From assembly GCA_002722955.1 (NCBI GenBank), contig PBMZ01000111.1:1-64000 (forward strand): a stretch of 64,000 nucleotides of DNA. Direction: 5' to 3'. The position numbers were made by a program, and so were the translations under genes. This document shows, one piece after another, positions 20,627 to 30,278 of this stretch (within the stretch, counting starts at the first letter, position 1; each line of letters starts with the position of its first letter). The notes under the pieces were generated by a model that was not told where the DNA came from, did no database searches, and saw nothing but the letters and a program-made list of their open reading frames with translations. The DNA comes from Planctomycetaceae bacterium (GTDB taxonomy: Bacteria > Planctomycetota > Planctomycetia > Planctomycetales > Planctomycetaceae).

Positions 20627-21247
20627 CTAATCTTCTTTAAGCAGTTTTTCGACGCCGCTCATAACGCGGTCGACATCGTTCTTCTTGAGCTCGACGGAAT
20701 CAAAGCCAAACGTCGAGACGACCCGCAGATCGCGGTACATCACCACCGTCAAGTCCGCATCTGGGTTCAAGTTCTGGCAAGCCGGCGCGGAAACCACATC
20801 GGTGGTCACAGACAGCGGCACTTGGATTTTCGAGTTGAAAGCCATCGTCTGCACGATGGGCGTGGCTTCGCTGGGCTCTTCATGAATCAGAACACCGAAG
20901 CAACGCAACCCGTTGGCGCGATTCTTGTCGACAACTTGATCCAAGCGCTTCAAAAGTGGAATCAAATCGTCGTGAGTCTTCCGCATCAGCACCATGATCA
21001 CCGGTCGATCGCCGTTGCGGCAAACGTAGCAGATGGACTTATTTCGATTTGGCCCGGTGACCGCACGCACATAAAACGAGGGCACTAGCTCGCCAGTCTT
21101 GCGACCGGATTTTACTCGCTGGACTTCTTTGTCCCGCTTTTGGTCGGCATCGAGCGGACGCACCATTACCGCAAACATCACGGTGACGATGAAGCCCAAA
21201 GCCTGCACGCCAGCCTGAAATCGCAATGGAGTAAGGATTCGTTTCAT
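20627..21247 (-). CDS. Secreted thioredoxin-fold-like hypothetical protein
   Basis: N-terminal TM/signal; 'VRAVTGPNRNKSICYVCRNGDRPVIMVLMRKTHDDLIPLLKRLDQVVDKN'. Confidence 0.5.
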   Translation of the reverse strand: MKRILTPLRFQAGVQALGFIVTVMFAVMVRPLDADQKRDKEVQRVKSGRKTGELVPSFYVRAVTGPNRNKSICYVCRNGDRPVIMVLMRKTHDDLIPLLKRLDQVVDKNRANGLRCFGVLIHEEPSEATPIVQTMAFNSKIQVPLSVTTDVVSAPACQNLNPDADLTVVMYRDLRVVSTFGFDSVELKKNDVDRVMSGVEKLLKED

Positions 21248-21361
21248 GGTGCTCAGTCAACGTTTGATGACGATCTACTTACCATTATGAGTCGATTCCA
21301 GGCAGACCACAAGATGGCAGTATCGTCAGACGAGATTGAGGGGCCATCATCTGACCACCAA

Positions 21362-22309
21362 TTAGGCGTTTTGCAGAACTTGTAATTCTTTCGGCAACGG
21401 GAAGCGAACGTGCTCTTCTCGAATTGTCGCGAACTCAACCTCTGCATTGTAAGTATCGACCAAATAATCAACGCACTCTTGAACAACGACTTCTGGTGCA
21501 CTTGCGCCGGCTGTAATCAATACGGTTTCGTTGCCCTCGAATTTGATGACCGCGTCCTCGCCACGAAGTTCATCAACTCCGTCAATCAACAAGGACGGCT
21601 TGCCGTCGGCTTCGCCAATCTCCATCAACCGACGACTGTTCGAGCTATTTTGACTTCCCAGAACCAATAACGCGTCCGCTTGAGTCACCAGTGTCGAGAC
21701 GGCTTCTTGCCGATTCGTTGTCGCGTAACAAATGTCTTCCTTGGGCGGTGCAGAGATTTGCGGAAAGCGTTCTTTCAATCGCTCGATGACGGCGCTGGCT
21801 TCCGAGACACTCAATGTTGTTTGAGTCAGGTAAGCAATCTTGTCGTCCGCGGAAAATGGCAGATCGTCAACTTCCTCAGGTGATTCCACCAGAGTAATAC
21901 TCTCCGGCGCTTCGCCCATCGTCCCAATCACCTCATCGTGCCCTTCGTGTCCAATCAACACGATGTTGTATCCATCCTCGGCATACTTGATCGCCTCGAT
22001 GTGAACTTTCGTGACTAGTGGGCAGGTGGCATCGATCGTTCGCAAATTGCGTTGTTGCGACGCTTTGCGGACTTCAGGAGAGACACCATGCGCGCTGTAG
22101 AGCAATAACGCGCCTTCAGGCACTTCATCAACAGTGTCAACAAACGTGACACCCTTCCGAGTGAACCGGTCGACGACATACTTGTTGTGGACGATTTCGT
22201 GGTACACGTAAATGTCACTACCGAAGCTGCGTATCGCTTCCTCGAGGCACTCGATGGCCATGTTGACACCGGCACAAAAGCCGCGAGGAGTTGCCAGCAG
22301 AATTTTCAT
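21362..22309 (-). CDS. ispH: 4-hydroxy-3-methylbut-2-enyl diphosphate reductase
   Basis: 'MKILLATPRGFCAGVNMAIECLEEA', 'VYHEIVHNKYVVDRF', 'SAHGVSPEVRK', 'DATCPLVTKVHIEA', 'GHEGHDEVIGTMGEAP', 'CYATTNRQEAV'. Confidence 0.97.
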   Translation of the reverse strand: MKILLATPRGFCAGVNMAIECLEEAIRSFGSDIYVYHEIVHNKYVVDRFTRKGVTFVDTVDEVPEGALLLYSAHGVSPEVRKASQQRNLRTIDATCPLVTKVHIEAIKYAEDGYNIVLIGHEGHDEVIGTMGEAPESITLVESPEEVDDLPFSADDKIAYLTQTTLSVSEASAVIERLKERFPQISAPPKEDICYATTNRQEAVSTLVTQADALLVLGSQNSSNSRRLMEIGEADGKPSLLIDGVDELRGEDAVIKFEGNETVLITAGASAPEVVVQECVDYLVDTYNAEVEFATIREEHVRFPLPKELQVLQNA

Positions 22310-22350
22310 TGGATTGAGTCCATTCCATAAAGACGCTATCAGTAAGCGAT

Positions 22351-22416
22351 CGTTTAACCCATAGCCGAAGGCGAGGATTGCATCGTAGTGCCTCGCCTTC
22401 GGCTACGGGTTAAACG
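22351..22416. repeat. 26-bp-arm intergenic hairpin
   Basis: cgtttaacccatagccgaaggcgagg (22351-22376) pairs with cctcgccttcggctacgggttaaacg (22391-22416), one mismatch, 14-nt loop. Confidence 0.92.
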
Positions 22417-22460
22417 ACGTGCTCTTTACCAGGGTTGTTCCTTCAACAATTCGACACAGC

Positions 22461-25400
22461 CTAATGCACGGTTATGAAGTCGTTGTGATTCAGGAGAACG
22501 CGAATCAAACTGTTTCGCGCCCGCAGTGTTTCGTTCGCCACATTCTCTTTCGTAAACAATTGACGCTGTCGATCCAGGAACAGTCGGCACGCTGCTGACT
22601 CTTCAGGTGACGGTTTCCGCGATAGGATTCGTTCGAAAGCCATCACGACGAATGGCTCGTCAGCATTCGATTCCGTCGCAAACTGTTCCGAAACCATCGC
22701 TGCCAACTCCTTTGCACTCTGCACGGAAAGCGCACTGTTGGCCATTGCCAAGGCCTGTTGCGGCACGATGGTTTCGCTTCGGCGGTAGCAGTCTGTTGGG
22801 TTTGGTGGGTTGAACAAAGTCATGAACTGAACCGTACCACCGGCTTCAGGATAAACAGCAAAATACAAACTTCGTCGTTTTGATGTGTCCTCTTGCTTCG
22901 GATCAATGTCCTCGCCACCCAATCGACGGTCAAGTTGCCCCGCGATGTAACGCATGCAATCCCGAACCAGCTCGGCTTCTAGTCGCTTGCGAGAAAATCG
23001 CCAATACCAGGTGTTCGCCGAATCCAACTCGAGATTCGGATGCTCGGCCGAAACGCGAGAACTCAGCCGATAAGTTTGACTCGTCACGATCAAACGGTGA
23101 AGCCGCTTCATATTCCACGACCAGGCATCGGGCTCATCCCCTTTCATTAATTCCACCGCCAGCCAGTCCAGCAGTTTGGGATGAGTCGGAAGCTTGCCCC
23201 CCCGACCAAAATCGAAAACGCTGGCGACCAACGGCGTCCCAAAGTGACGCCCCCAAATGTGGTTCACGGCAACTCGCGCTGTCAGCGGATTCTTGCGATC
23301 GACCAACCACTTCGCCAACGCTCGCCGTCGGCCCGTGCTTTGACGCGGGTACTGCGGCCCCAACGCCGAATAGTCTCTGGGTTGCGATTGCTGTTCGAGG
23401 GTCTGCAAAGCCTTCTGCGCCGCTGCGAGGTTTTGCTGGGCTGTCTTGATCATCTTCTCATCAGGTTTATCGGCCGTCTTTTGCGCTGACGCACTGACCT
23501 TTGCCTGGGCAACGGCCGCGCGAGCCATCTTGATATTTGCCTGATGCTCTAGCTTAGCCGCTGCAACGGACAAAGCCCTCGGCCGTTCAATTGTAGCCGC
23601 CGAATACTTTGCAGTCTCAACCTCAACACGTGCTTGAAAAGCATCGCGCTTGGCCAAAGCCGCAGCGAGTTGCGATTGCGCCGCGGCCAACTTCTCCTCC
23701 GCCATCGCATGCTGACTTTTTAGGCGAGCGAGCTTCGACTGCACGCTGCGAAGTGTTGCGTTGCTCGATTGACCAACAGTGGCCGCAATGAATTCTTCTT
23801 CCAGCGCCCCCCGTGTGTAGCGAACTTCGTCGATCAAGCCAACAACACGTCCGGTGCCATCTGAGTTACCGATCTTAAACAACGTCTCAGAGTTGGGCTT
23901 GGCTAGCTTGGCGAAATCCGCGTCTTTGCTATTCCGGGGGAACCGAAAAGACTGCAAGTTTGAACCTGTAGTCAAATCGGCAACCCACAACGTCACCGAC
24001 TCACTGGCCATCGTTAACGCCACGTAGTAATCCTTGCCCACCTCCATGACGAGTGGCTCGGAATCCTGGATGCGTTGGTTACTCGCGACGTCTCGCAGCT
24101 GGCCTTCGTCATTCCAGTAGCGTAAACGCAGTTCGAATTGTTGACTGTCGAGACCACGATGCAACAACGTCCAACATCCCTCGTAATCAGCGATCGTTTG
24201 ATTGAAGTTGGTGGCCGCAACATCGAAGTGCACCAGCGTTTCGAACGTAAAGGTGTTGGCATAAAATCGCTCAGACCCACTAGCCGCCAAGTACGCAAAA
24301 CTCTTCGTCTGGTTGAAGGCCGCCGCTTGCTTGTTCTTGATTCCGGTTAAAAGCAAGGCCTTGGCCCCAGAAGCCTTTAGCTCGAAAGCAGCCGCTTCCG
24401 GATCCCCCGCTGTGATGCGATGCAGCACATGTTGGTTGCCGCTGGTGTCGGCCAAGAAACCACTAGCATCATCGGCACCTTCGAATCGCCACCAAGAGAT
24501 CAAATCATCCGCGTTTCGTAGAAATGCAGTCTCGCTGTCGTCGGCGATCAACTTCGCGGCGGCAAGTCCCTGCGCGGCCTTCTTAAGTTCTGTTGCAAGC
24601 CGTTGTTGCTCAGCATTTGACTTGGTGATCGCCGGCTTTGCCGTTTCGATCTCCGATGTGAGTTTTGCCAATTCGTCCTGGAGGGCGAACTTCTTGAGTG
24701 CCGGATACCAGGCCGTCGGGGGGAGCAGCAACGATCGAATGCTTAACTCATCACCGCCAACAATAGACGGTGCTCCAGGTGTTACATCGGCACCGTCGAT
24801 CTTATCGCGGGTGTCACCCAGCCGATACATTGTCGTCTTCTCGTCGAAGTAATGATCGTACACGCGAGCCAACCCAGCCTTGATTGGAAGAAGTGAACCA
24901 CTCGAGCTAGGCTTGTAACGGATGTACTTTGTCAGAGCTGGTCCGCCCGGAACTCGATCGTGTCGCAACTCGAGCGGCTCGAAGAATGCCCGGAACCGAA
25001 AATACTCCTCTTGGGAGATTGGGTCGTACTTGTGATCGTGGCAATGGCAGCAGTTCAATCGTAAACCAAGGAACGCTTTGCCAGTGTGCTCGACGAGGTC
25101 TTGCTTCCAGGTGTCGTAGTTCAGAGAAAACCAATTGCGAACGATAAAGCCCAACGCGGGCATCCGCTCGTCGTCATCGGGATAAAGTTCATCGGTGGCA
25201 ATCATTTCGGCCACCATTTCATCGTAGCCTTTGTCTTCGTTCAGCGAATCGACGATCCAATCGCGCCAGCGCCAGATGTGAGGATAGCTGTTTCGCACGT
25301 CGTTGACTTGGCGACGTCCGTACCAGTCGCTGTAACGCCAGATGTCCATCCAGTGCCGGCCCCAACGCTCACCGTAATGAGGGCTCGCCAACAGTCGATC

Positions 25401-26132
25401 AACGACACGTTCGTAGGCGTTCGGTGATTCGTCGGCCAAGAAAGCGTGCAATTCGTCGCGCGTTGGCGGAAGACCGATCAAGTCCAAGTAGACGCGCCGC
25501 AACAGAATATCACGCCGTGCTTCGCCAACCGCCCGGATGCCGTGTTGCTCACGCGTCTCCGCGATGAACAAATCGATTGGATTCTGGAAACGTTGATCCT
25601 TAACGACCGGCAGCGGAGATTGAACTGGCCGCTGAAACGCCCAGTGTGCTCGCGGGTCTGCTTCGGGTTCTTCGCCCTTCGGTGATCTCGCGCCCTGCAA
25701 GATCCAGCGTTTGATCAGCTCGATCTGTTCGGCACTGAGTGGTTTGCCCTCGGGCGGCATTCGCTCGCCTTCGTCGGCTGCCGTGATTCGCTCGACAAGA
25801 TGGCTGGTTTGCGGTTTACTCGCAACGATCGCTGGTCCGCCATCACCGCCCTTGCGGATTAGAGTTCCGCTGTCTAAACGCAAACCCGATTCTTGTTTCA
25901 GTGCGCCATGGCAAGCAAAGCAGCGAGCCTTGAAGATGGGTTTGATGTCCTTGAGATAGTCGACATCCTGAGCAACGGCAGATTGTACACACGCTGAGAT
26001 CAGCGTCGTAAAAACGCAAAGCCGTAGAGCACTGTCGGTAAACTTGATCAAACCAAACACGGTTGACCCCCATGCATGATGGTGAAGCGAGTAAAACCGC
26101 AGCTTCAATGATAGACCCCACCACGCGGGCAC
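22461..26132 (-). CDS. PSCyt1/DUF1549/DUF1553 planctomycete cytochrome protein with LamG-like insertion and Ala/Lys-rich helical linker
   Basis: 'FKARCFACHGALKQESGLRLDSG', 'DLIGLPPTRDELHAFL', 'LNCCHCHDHKYDPISQEEYF', 'NPLTARVAVNHIWGRHFGTPLV'; internal LamG-like 'TFTFETLVHFDV'. Confidence 0.9.
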   Translation of the reverse strand: MPAWWGLSLKLRFYSLHHHAWGSTVFGLIKFTDSALRLCVFTTLISACVQSAVAQDVDYLKDIKPIFKARCFACHGALKQESGLRLDSGTLIRKGGDGGPAIVASKPQTSHLVERITAADEGERMPPEGKPLSAEQIELIKRWILQGARSPKGEEPEADPRAHWAFQRPVQSPLPVVKDQRFQNPIDLFIAETREQHGIRAVGEARRDILLRRVYLDLIGLPPTRDELHAFLADESPNAYERVVDRLLASPHYGERWGRHWMDIWRYSDWYGRRQVNDVRNSYPHIWRWRDWIVDSLNEDKGYDEMVAEMIATDELYPDDDERMPALGFIVRNWFSLNYDTWKQDLVEHTGKAFLGLRLNCCHCHDHKYDPISQEEYFRFRAFFEPLELRHDRVPGGPALTKYIRYKPSSSGSLLPIKAGLARVYDHYFDEKTTMYRLGDTRDKIDGADVTPGAPSIVGGDELSIRSLLLPPTAWYPALKKFALQDELAKLTSEIETAKPAITKSNAEQQRLATELKKAAQGLAAAKLIADDSETAFLRNADDLISWWRFEGADDASGFLADTSGNQHVLHRITAGDPEAAAFELKASGAKALLLTGIKNKQAAAFNQTKSFAYLAASGSERFYANTFTFETLVHFDVAATNFNQTIADYEGCWTLLHRGLDSQQFELRLRYWNDEGQLRDVASNQRIQDSEPLVMEVGKDYYVALTMASESVTLWVADLTTGSNLQSFRFPRNSKDADFAKLAKPNSETLFKIGNSDGTGRVVGLIDEVRYTRGALEEEFIAATVGQSSNATLRSVQSKLARLKSQHAMAEEKLAAAQSQLAAALAKRDAFQARVEVETAKYSAATIERPRALSVAAAKLEHQANIKMARAAVAQAKVSASAQKTADKPDEKMIKTAQQNLAAAQKALQTLEQQSQPRDYSALGPQYPRQSTGRRRALAKWLVDRKNPLTARVAVNHIWGRHFGTPLVASVFDFGRGGKLPTHPKLLDWLAVELMKGDEPDAWSWNMKRLHRLIVTSQTYRLSSRVSAEHPNLELDSANTWYWRFSRKRLEAELVRDCMRYIAGQLDRRLGGEDIDPKQEDTSKRRSLYFAVYPEAGGTVQFMTLFNPPNPTDCYRRSETIVPQQALAMANSALSVQSAKELAAMVSEQFATESNADEPFVVMAFERILSRKPSPEESAACRLFLDRQRQLFTKENVANETLRARNSLIRVLLNHNDFITVH

Positions 26133-26181
26133 GCAACGCGAGCATTCGCCTCAATGATTGTAAGCAGTGGTACAGTTTGGC

Positions 26182-26233
26182 GTAGGTGCCGTCGCCAGAC
26201 GGCGGATATGCACGCTCTGGCGAGCGTAGCTAC
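26182..26233. repeat. 52-nt double-hairpin intergenic repeat, copy 2
   Basis: gtaggtGCCGTCgccaGACGGCggatatgCACGCTCtggcGAGCGTagctac; matches 14091-14142. Confidence 0.85.
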
Positions 26234-26321
26234 CATCACCTGATTGTAGACTGGAACGTTTGGAGTGTACCCATTTATCGCCGCACTCCAAAGATCACAG
26301 CCGCGAAGTATGAGCTATATG

Positions 26322-26346
26322 AGCGAAAGTCTTGACGACTTTCGCT
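26322..26346. terminator. Hairpin overlapping the ddl stop codon (10-bp perfect stem, 5-nt loop)
   Basis: agcgaaagtc ttgac gactttcgct; ddl TAG (minus strand) is at 26345-26347. Confidence 0.55.
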
Positions 26347-27355
26347 ACGCGGGGTCTTCGCTCTTTACCTTGGCGACGGCGGACCGTCTTAGGAAGTGCG
26401 GGCCTTTTAGCGGTGGCTTTGTTGGCATGCATCCAGCGACCGCGATCTCGGCAACATCTGTCAGTGATAGGCCGACTTCGGCTGCCGCTTTGGGGATTAA
26501 GCTGTGATCCGTGAAGCCCGGGATCGTGTTCACCTCGAGGACCCACGGTCGCAAGGTTGAATCGACTCGCAAATCCACTCGAGTGATGCCGCTGACTCCC
26601 AGTGATTGGCAGGCAGCTCGCGAAATGGCCGCGAGCTGCTGAGCGACGCCTTGAGGTAACTCGGCATCAAAGTCGTATTCGGTGGCTTCGTCGTGATACT
26701 TGGCTTTGTAGTCGAAGAAACCGCGTGGGGTCGCGATGTGAATTGGTGGAAACGCTTCGGTATCGAATAAGCCAACCGTCCATTCCGCGCCAACAATGGC
26801 TGCTTCCAAAATTCCATGCCGATCAAATTGCAAACAACTCAAAACGGCACTGTCGAGCCCCTCTGAAGTTTCGACAATCGTGACGCCAATACTCGACCCC
26901 TGCTTGTCAGGTTTCACAACAAGTGGGTATCCGATCGATTCCGCCATCCGGTGGATGTCATCGATGTTGTCGGCATGATTGAACAGGGCGTAATCGGGAG
27001 TCGGCACGCCAGCGATTCCAAAGCGTTCTTTAGCCGCCGACTTGCTAAAAGCCCGCCGCGACGACTCGGCGTCACTTCCAGTGTAGGGCACTTTGGCATC
27101 AGCAAGGATTTCTTGAACCTGCCCGTCCTCGCCAAACGAACCGTGAAGAGCGATGAAGGCAACATCGATCTCGTTAAAGTCGTATGTCGTCAAGTCCTCG
27201 CTGGCGGGATCGATCGAGGTCACACTGTGGCCGCGTTCCATCAAAGCTCGCGTAATAGCTTTGCCACTTTGCAAACTGATTTCGCGCTCGAACGAGTTGC
27301 CGCCAGACAAGACAGCAATCCTTGTCGGCGGAAGATTGGGAGCTTTGAAATTCAC
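26345..27355 (-). CDS. ddl: D-alanine--D-alanine ligase
   Basis: 'IAVLSGGNSFEREISLQSG', 'HGSFGEDGQVQEIL', 'PYTGSDAESSRRAFSKSAAKERF', 'VVKPDKQGSSIGVTI', 'RVDLRVDSTLRPWVLEVNTIPGFTDHSLIPKAA'. Confidence 0.96.
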   Translation of the reverse strand: MNFKAPNLPPTRIAVLSGGNSFEREISLQSGKAITRALMERGHSVTSIDPASEDLTTYDFNEIDVAFIALHGSFGEDGQVQEILADAKVPYTGSDAESSRRAFSKSAAKERFGIAGVPTPDYALFNHADNIDDIHRMAESIGYPLVVKPDKQGSSIGVTIVETSEGLDSAVLSCLQFDRHGILEAAIVGAEWTVGLFDTEAFPPIHIATPRGFFDYKAKYHDEATEYDFDAELPQGVAQQLAAISRAACQSLGVSGITRVDLRVDSTLRPWVLEVNTIPGFTDHSLIPKAAAEVGLSLTDVAEIAVAGCMPTKPPLKGPHFLRRSAVAKVKSEDPA

Positions 27356-27399
27356 CGCAGGCCTCCGTTGCTCAAACGGTTGGGGTCACGGCGGGACTC

Positions 27400-28278
27400 T
27401 TACCAAATCTGAATTTCCAGCTCTAGGTCAACTCCGAACTGCTCGTCAACCTTTTCTCGCGCCATCTCGACCAACTGCAAGATGTCTTCGGCCTTCGTAC
27501 CCTCTTCGGTCACGATGAAATTAGCGTGACGTTCGCTGATGGTGGCACTGCCCACGCTAGTTCCTTTCAGGCCGGCGCGTTCAATCAATGCACCGGCGCT
27601 CAGACCGCGAGGATTCTTGAAGATGCAACCGGCCGATTGGAATGTCAGCGGCTGAGTGGCCTTTTTCATGATCCACAGTTTGCGCATGCGGCGAGTGATC
27701 TCGTCGGCGTCACCGCGTTCCAGTTGAAACGTGGCGTCTAAGATGACTAGCTCGTTGATGCTACTTTGGCGGTAAGCGAATGTTAGCTCGTCCTCAGAAC
27801 GTGTGAATTTCTCGCCCTGCACGGTGAGAACGCTGACGCTTTGAACGAATTGGCCAACATCACCACTGCGACCGCCGGCGTTTCCTTTGAGTGCGCCGCC
27901 GAGCGTGCCAGGGATGCCCGCGAGAGTCTCGAGCCCCGCCAATCCGGCTTTGACGCTTTCGGTCATGATGTTCGAGAGCAAAGCACCTGCCTGTGCTTGG
28001 ACGACGGTATCGCTGACACTGACGGCACTGAAAGCATCACCGACTAGTCGGATGACGAGACCCGCAACCGTTTCGTCTCGGACGAGGATATTGGAGCCGC
28101 CGCCCAATAGATGCACGGCAATGCTGTTTTCATGGCAACACGAAACGAGCTCGGTCAATTGCTGCTCGTTTTGCGGTTCAGCGTAGAATTCGGCGTTGCC
28201 GCCGGTTTTGAGCCAAGTAAGCGGTGCGAGCGGCTTATCCCGCTCGATGATGTCTGCGAAGTCGTCGAGTGAACTCAT
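27400..28278 (-). CDS. murB: UDP-N-acetylmuramate dehydrogenase
   Basis: 'LTWLKTGGNAEFYAEP', 'LLGGGSNILVRD', 'AGIPGTLGGALKGNAGG', 'GCIFKNPRGLSAGALIERAGLKG', 'HANFIVTEEGTKAEDI'. Confidence 0.96.
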   Translation of the reverse strand: MSSLDDFADIIERDKPLAPLTWLKTGGNAEFYAEPQNEQQLTELVSCCHENSIAVHLLGGGSNILVRDETVAGLVIRLVGDAFSAVSVSDTVVQAQAGALLSNIMTESVKAGLAGLETLAGIPGTLGGALKGNAGGRSGDVGQFVQSVSVLTVQGEKFTRSEDELTFAYRQSSINELVILDATFQLERGDADEITRRMRKLWIMKKATQPLTFQSAGCIFKNPRGLSAGALIERAGLKGTSVGSATISERHANFIVTEEGTKAEDILQLVEMAREKVDEQFGVDLELEIQIW

Positions 28279-29704
28279 CTTGTACCCGGTCGATATTTCC
28301 TGCGCCCATTGTGATTAAAACGTCGCCAGGAAGTGTCTCATCCTCAAGAGTTGCAATCAAGTCGTCAAGGGTCGCGATCACCTGGATTTTTCGACCGCGG
28401 CGTTCAATTCGTTCGGCCAATTCCTGGATCACCCGCGAAGAGCCGTCGCCATCGGACTCGCGAGCCGCGAAGATCGGCAGCAGCAGAACATTGTCGGCCA
28501 AGTCAAAACTGGCCGCAAATTCATCCATCAAAGCCGTTGTTCGCGACTCTTGATGAGGCTGAAAAGCACACGTAATCCGGCGATTCTGGAACTGGTCCCG
28601 AGCCGCCTTCAAGGTCGCTTGCACGGCGGTTGGGTGATGAGCGTAATCGTCGATCAAAGTGGCTCCACGCCAAGATCCTCGCATCTCGAAACGGCGTCGA
28701 ATACCGCGGTACTCATGCAATGCTTCTCGAATCGCGTCGGCAGAAACTCCCAGCGAGTGGCAAAGTGCGGTGGCCGCCAACGCGTTCAGCATGTTGTGAC
28801 GGCCGGGTTGCTGCAGGCTGATCTCTGTGAAAAACTGCTGCTCGTGGAAGACTCGGAAACGAATGACGCCCGTCGTTTTCCTCAAATCGGCGGCCCACCA
28901 ATTGGATTCCGGCACGCTGGAAAACGTTTTCACGGTTGCCTTGCAATTCTTGACGACATCCGCGGCGTGACCGCAATCGTCTCGAACTAGGACCATGCCG
29001 TCTTGAGGAACGCTTTCGGCGAATTCAGCGAACGCGCGTTGGGTTTCCTCGAAAGTCGCGAAACAATCAAAGTGGTCGGGCTCGACGCCAAGAATCGCCG
29101 CGAATTGTGGCGAGTACTCCAAGAAGTTACGTTGATACTCACAACTCTCGACGACCAACAGAGGCTCTCCCTGAGACCACCCGCTGCTGCCGGTATCGCA
29201 CAATTCGGCTCCGACGATGGCTGAATGACTGACTCCCGCCGAGCGGAGAATCGACGCGGTCATCGATGTGGTTGAACTCTTGCCATGAGTCCCCGCGATG
29301 CAGACACCGGTCCGATCCTTCATCAGCGAGCCGATCATCTCGCTGTAAGAAAGCTGCGGGATGTGCAACTCGTTGGCTCGCTGTCGTTCCGGGTTGTCGG
29401 CTTTGACGGCTGAGGTATAGACCAAGACGTCAACGTCCGGGCCTAACAACATCAGATCGTGGCCGCAGTGAAACCGCAGGCCTCGTTGTTCGAGGTCGCG
29501 AATGGCGGTCGTTTGTTGCAAGTCCGATCCCGAAACGCTCCAACCTAAGTCGAGCAACATTTCGGCGAGTGCTTTCATCCCCGCTCCGCAGATACCGACC
29601 AGATGGACACACTTGGCGCCATCAGTTGTCGATACCTCGGAAAGTCGAAGCCTAGGGAGTCGAGAGATGACCTGAGGAAACGTCATAAGTGGGTTTTCTG
29701 GCAA
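28235..29704 (-). CDS. murC: UDP-N-acetylmuramate--L-alanine ligase
   Basis: 'VHLVGICGAGMKALAEMLLDLGWSVSGSD', 'IAGTHGKSSTTSM', 'EPDHFDCFATFEETQRAFAEF', 'DDYAHHPTAVQATLKAAR', 'FQPHQESRT'. Confidence 0.96.
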   Translation of the reverse strand: MPENPLMTFPQVISRLPRLRLSEVSTTDGAKCVHLVGICGAGMKALAEMLLDLGWSVSGSDLQQTTAIRDLEQRGLRFHCGHDLMLLGPDVDVLVYTSAVKADNPERQRANELHIPQLSYSEMIGSLMKDRTGVCIAGTHGKSSTTSMTASILRSAGVSHSAIVGAELCDTGSSGWSQGEPLLVVESCEYQRNFLEYSPQFAAILGVEPDHFDCFATFEETQRAFAEFAESVPQDGMVLVRDDCGHAADVVKNCKATVKTFSSVPESNWWAADLRKTTGVIRFRVFHEQQFFTEISLQQPGRHNMLNALAATALCHSLGVSADAIREALHEYRGIRRRFEMRGSWRGATLIDDYAHHPTAVQATLKAARDQFQNRRITCAFQPHQESRTTALMDEFAASFDLADNVLLLPIFAARESDGDGSSRVIQELAERIERRGRKIQVIATLDDLIATLEDETLPGDVLITMGAGNIDRVQDEFTRRLRRHHRAG

Positions 29705-30278
29705 GGAATGTGGTCTCCGACCGCAGTTGGTCGTGTTAACCGATTCGCTTTATCGCCCTCAGCATCGTGACGCCTTCAACGGTTATTCCGTCCGCAACAA
29801 TTGGGACCATTTTTCCTTTCATCCGTTCATCATCGTGCCGGTTGGTAACGCTTGGAAAGCGTGGCAAACTTTGCGGATTAGCCAAACGGACGGGATTATG
29901 TCGATTGTACGGACTTCCGAGAAGGTCATTCTTGAGCGCCGGCGCTGTCGAGAAGACACCGTTGCGGCGCGGCTCAAGCCCAATGGTCCCAGAGTTGTCC
30001 ATATCCTCAAGTCAGCCGCTGCCCGTGAGGTCTCAGACGTCACGCTCAGCGGTTGAGTAGCTGCCCTAAAGAGGTATTGCTTTCTTGGTACGATGAATGC
30101 GAAAACAAAGTCACGAATCCGTTTTCGTGACACATTGCCATACAGAACTATATGTGGTGCGATCTAAGCGAATGTCGCAAGACCTTCACGTCTGGTCAGC
30201 GCTACTCTGCCCACTGGTTGCAACCACCACTCACCAAGAAACCATAACTGGCCTTTCGATCAACCTCTCAACTGTGCC

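Noticed and set aside
29727-30133. Overlapping ORFs on both strands upstream of murC
   Set aside because: No recognisable motif or ribosome-binding context; composition does not favour any frame. Treated as intergenic.
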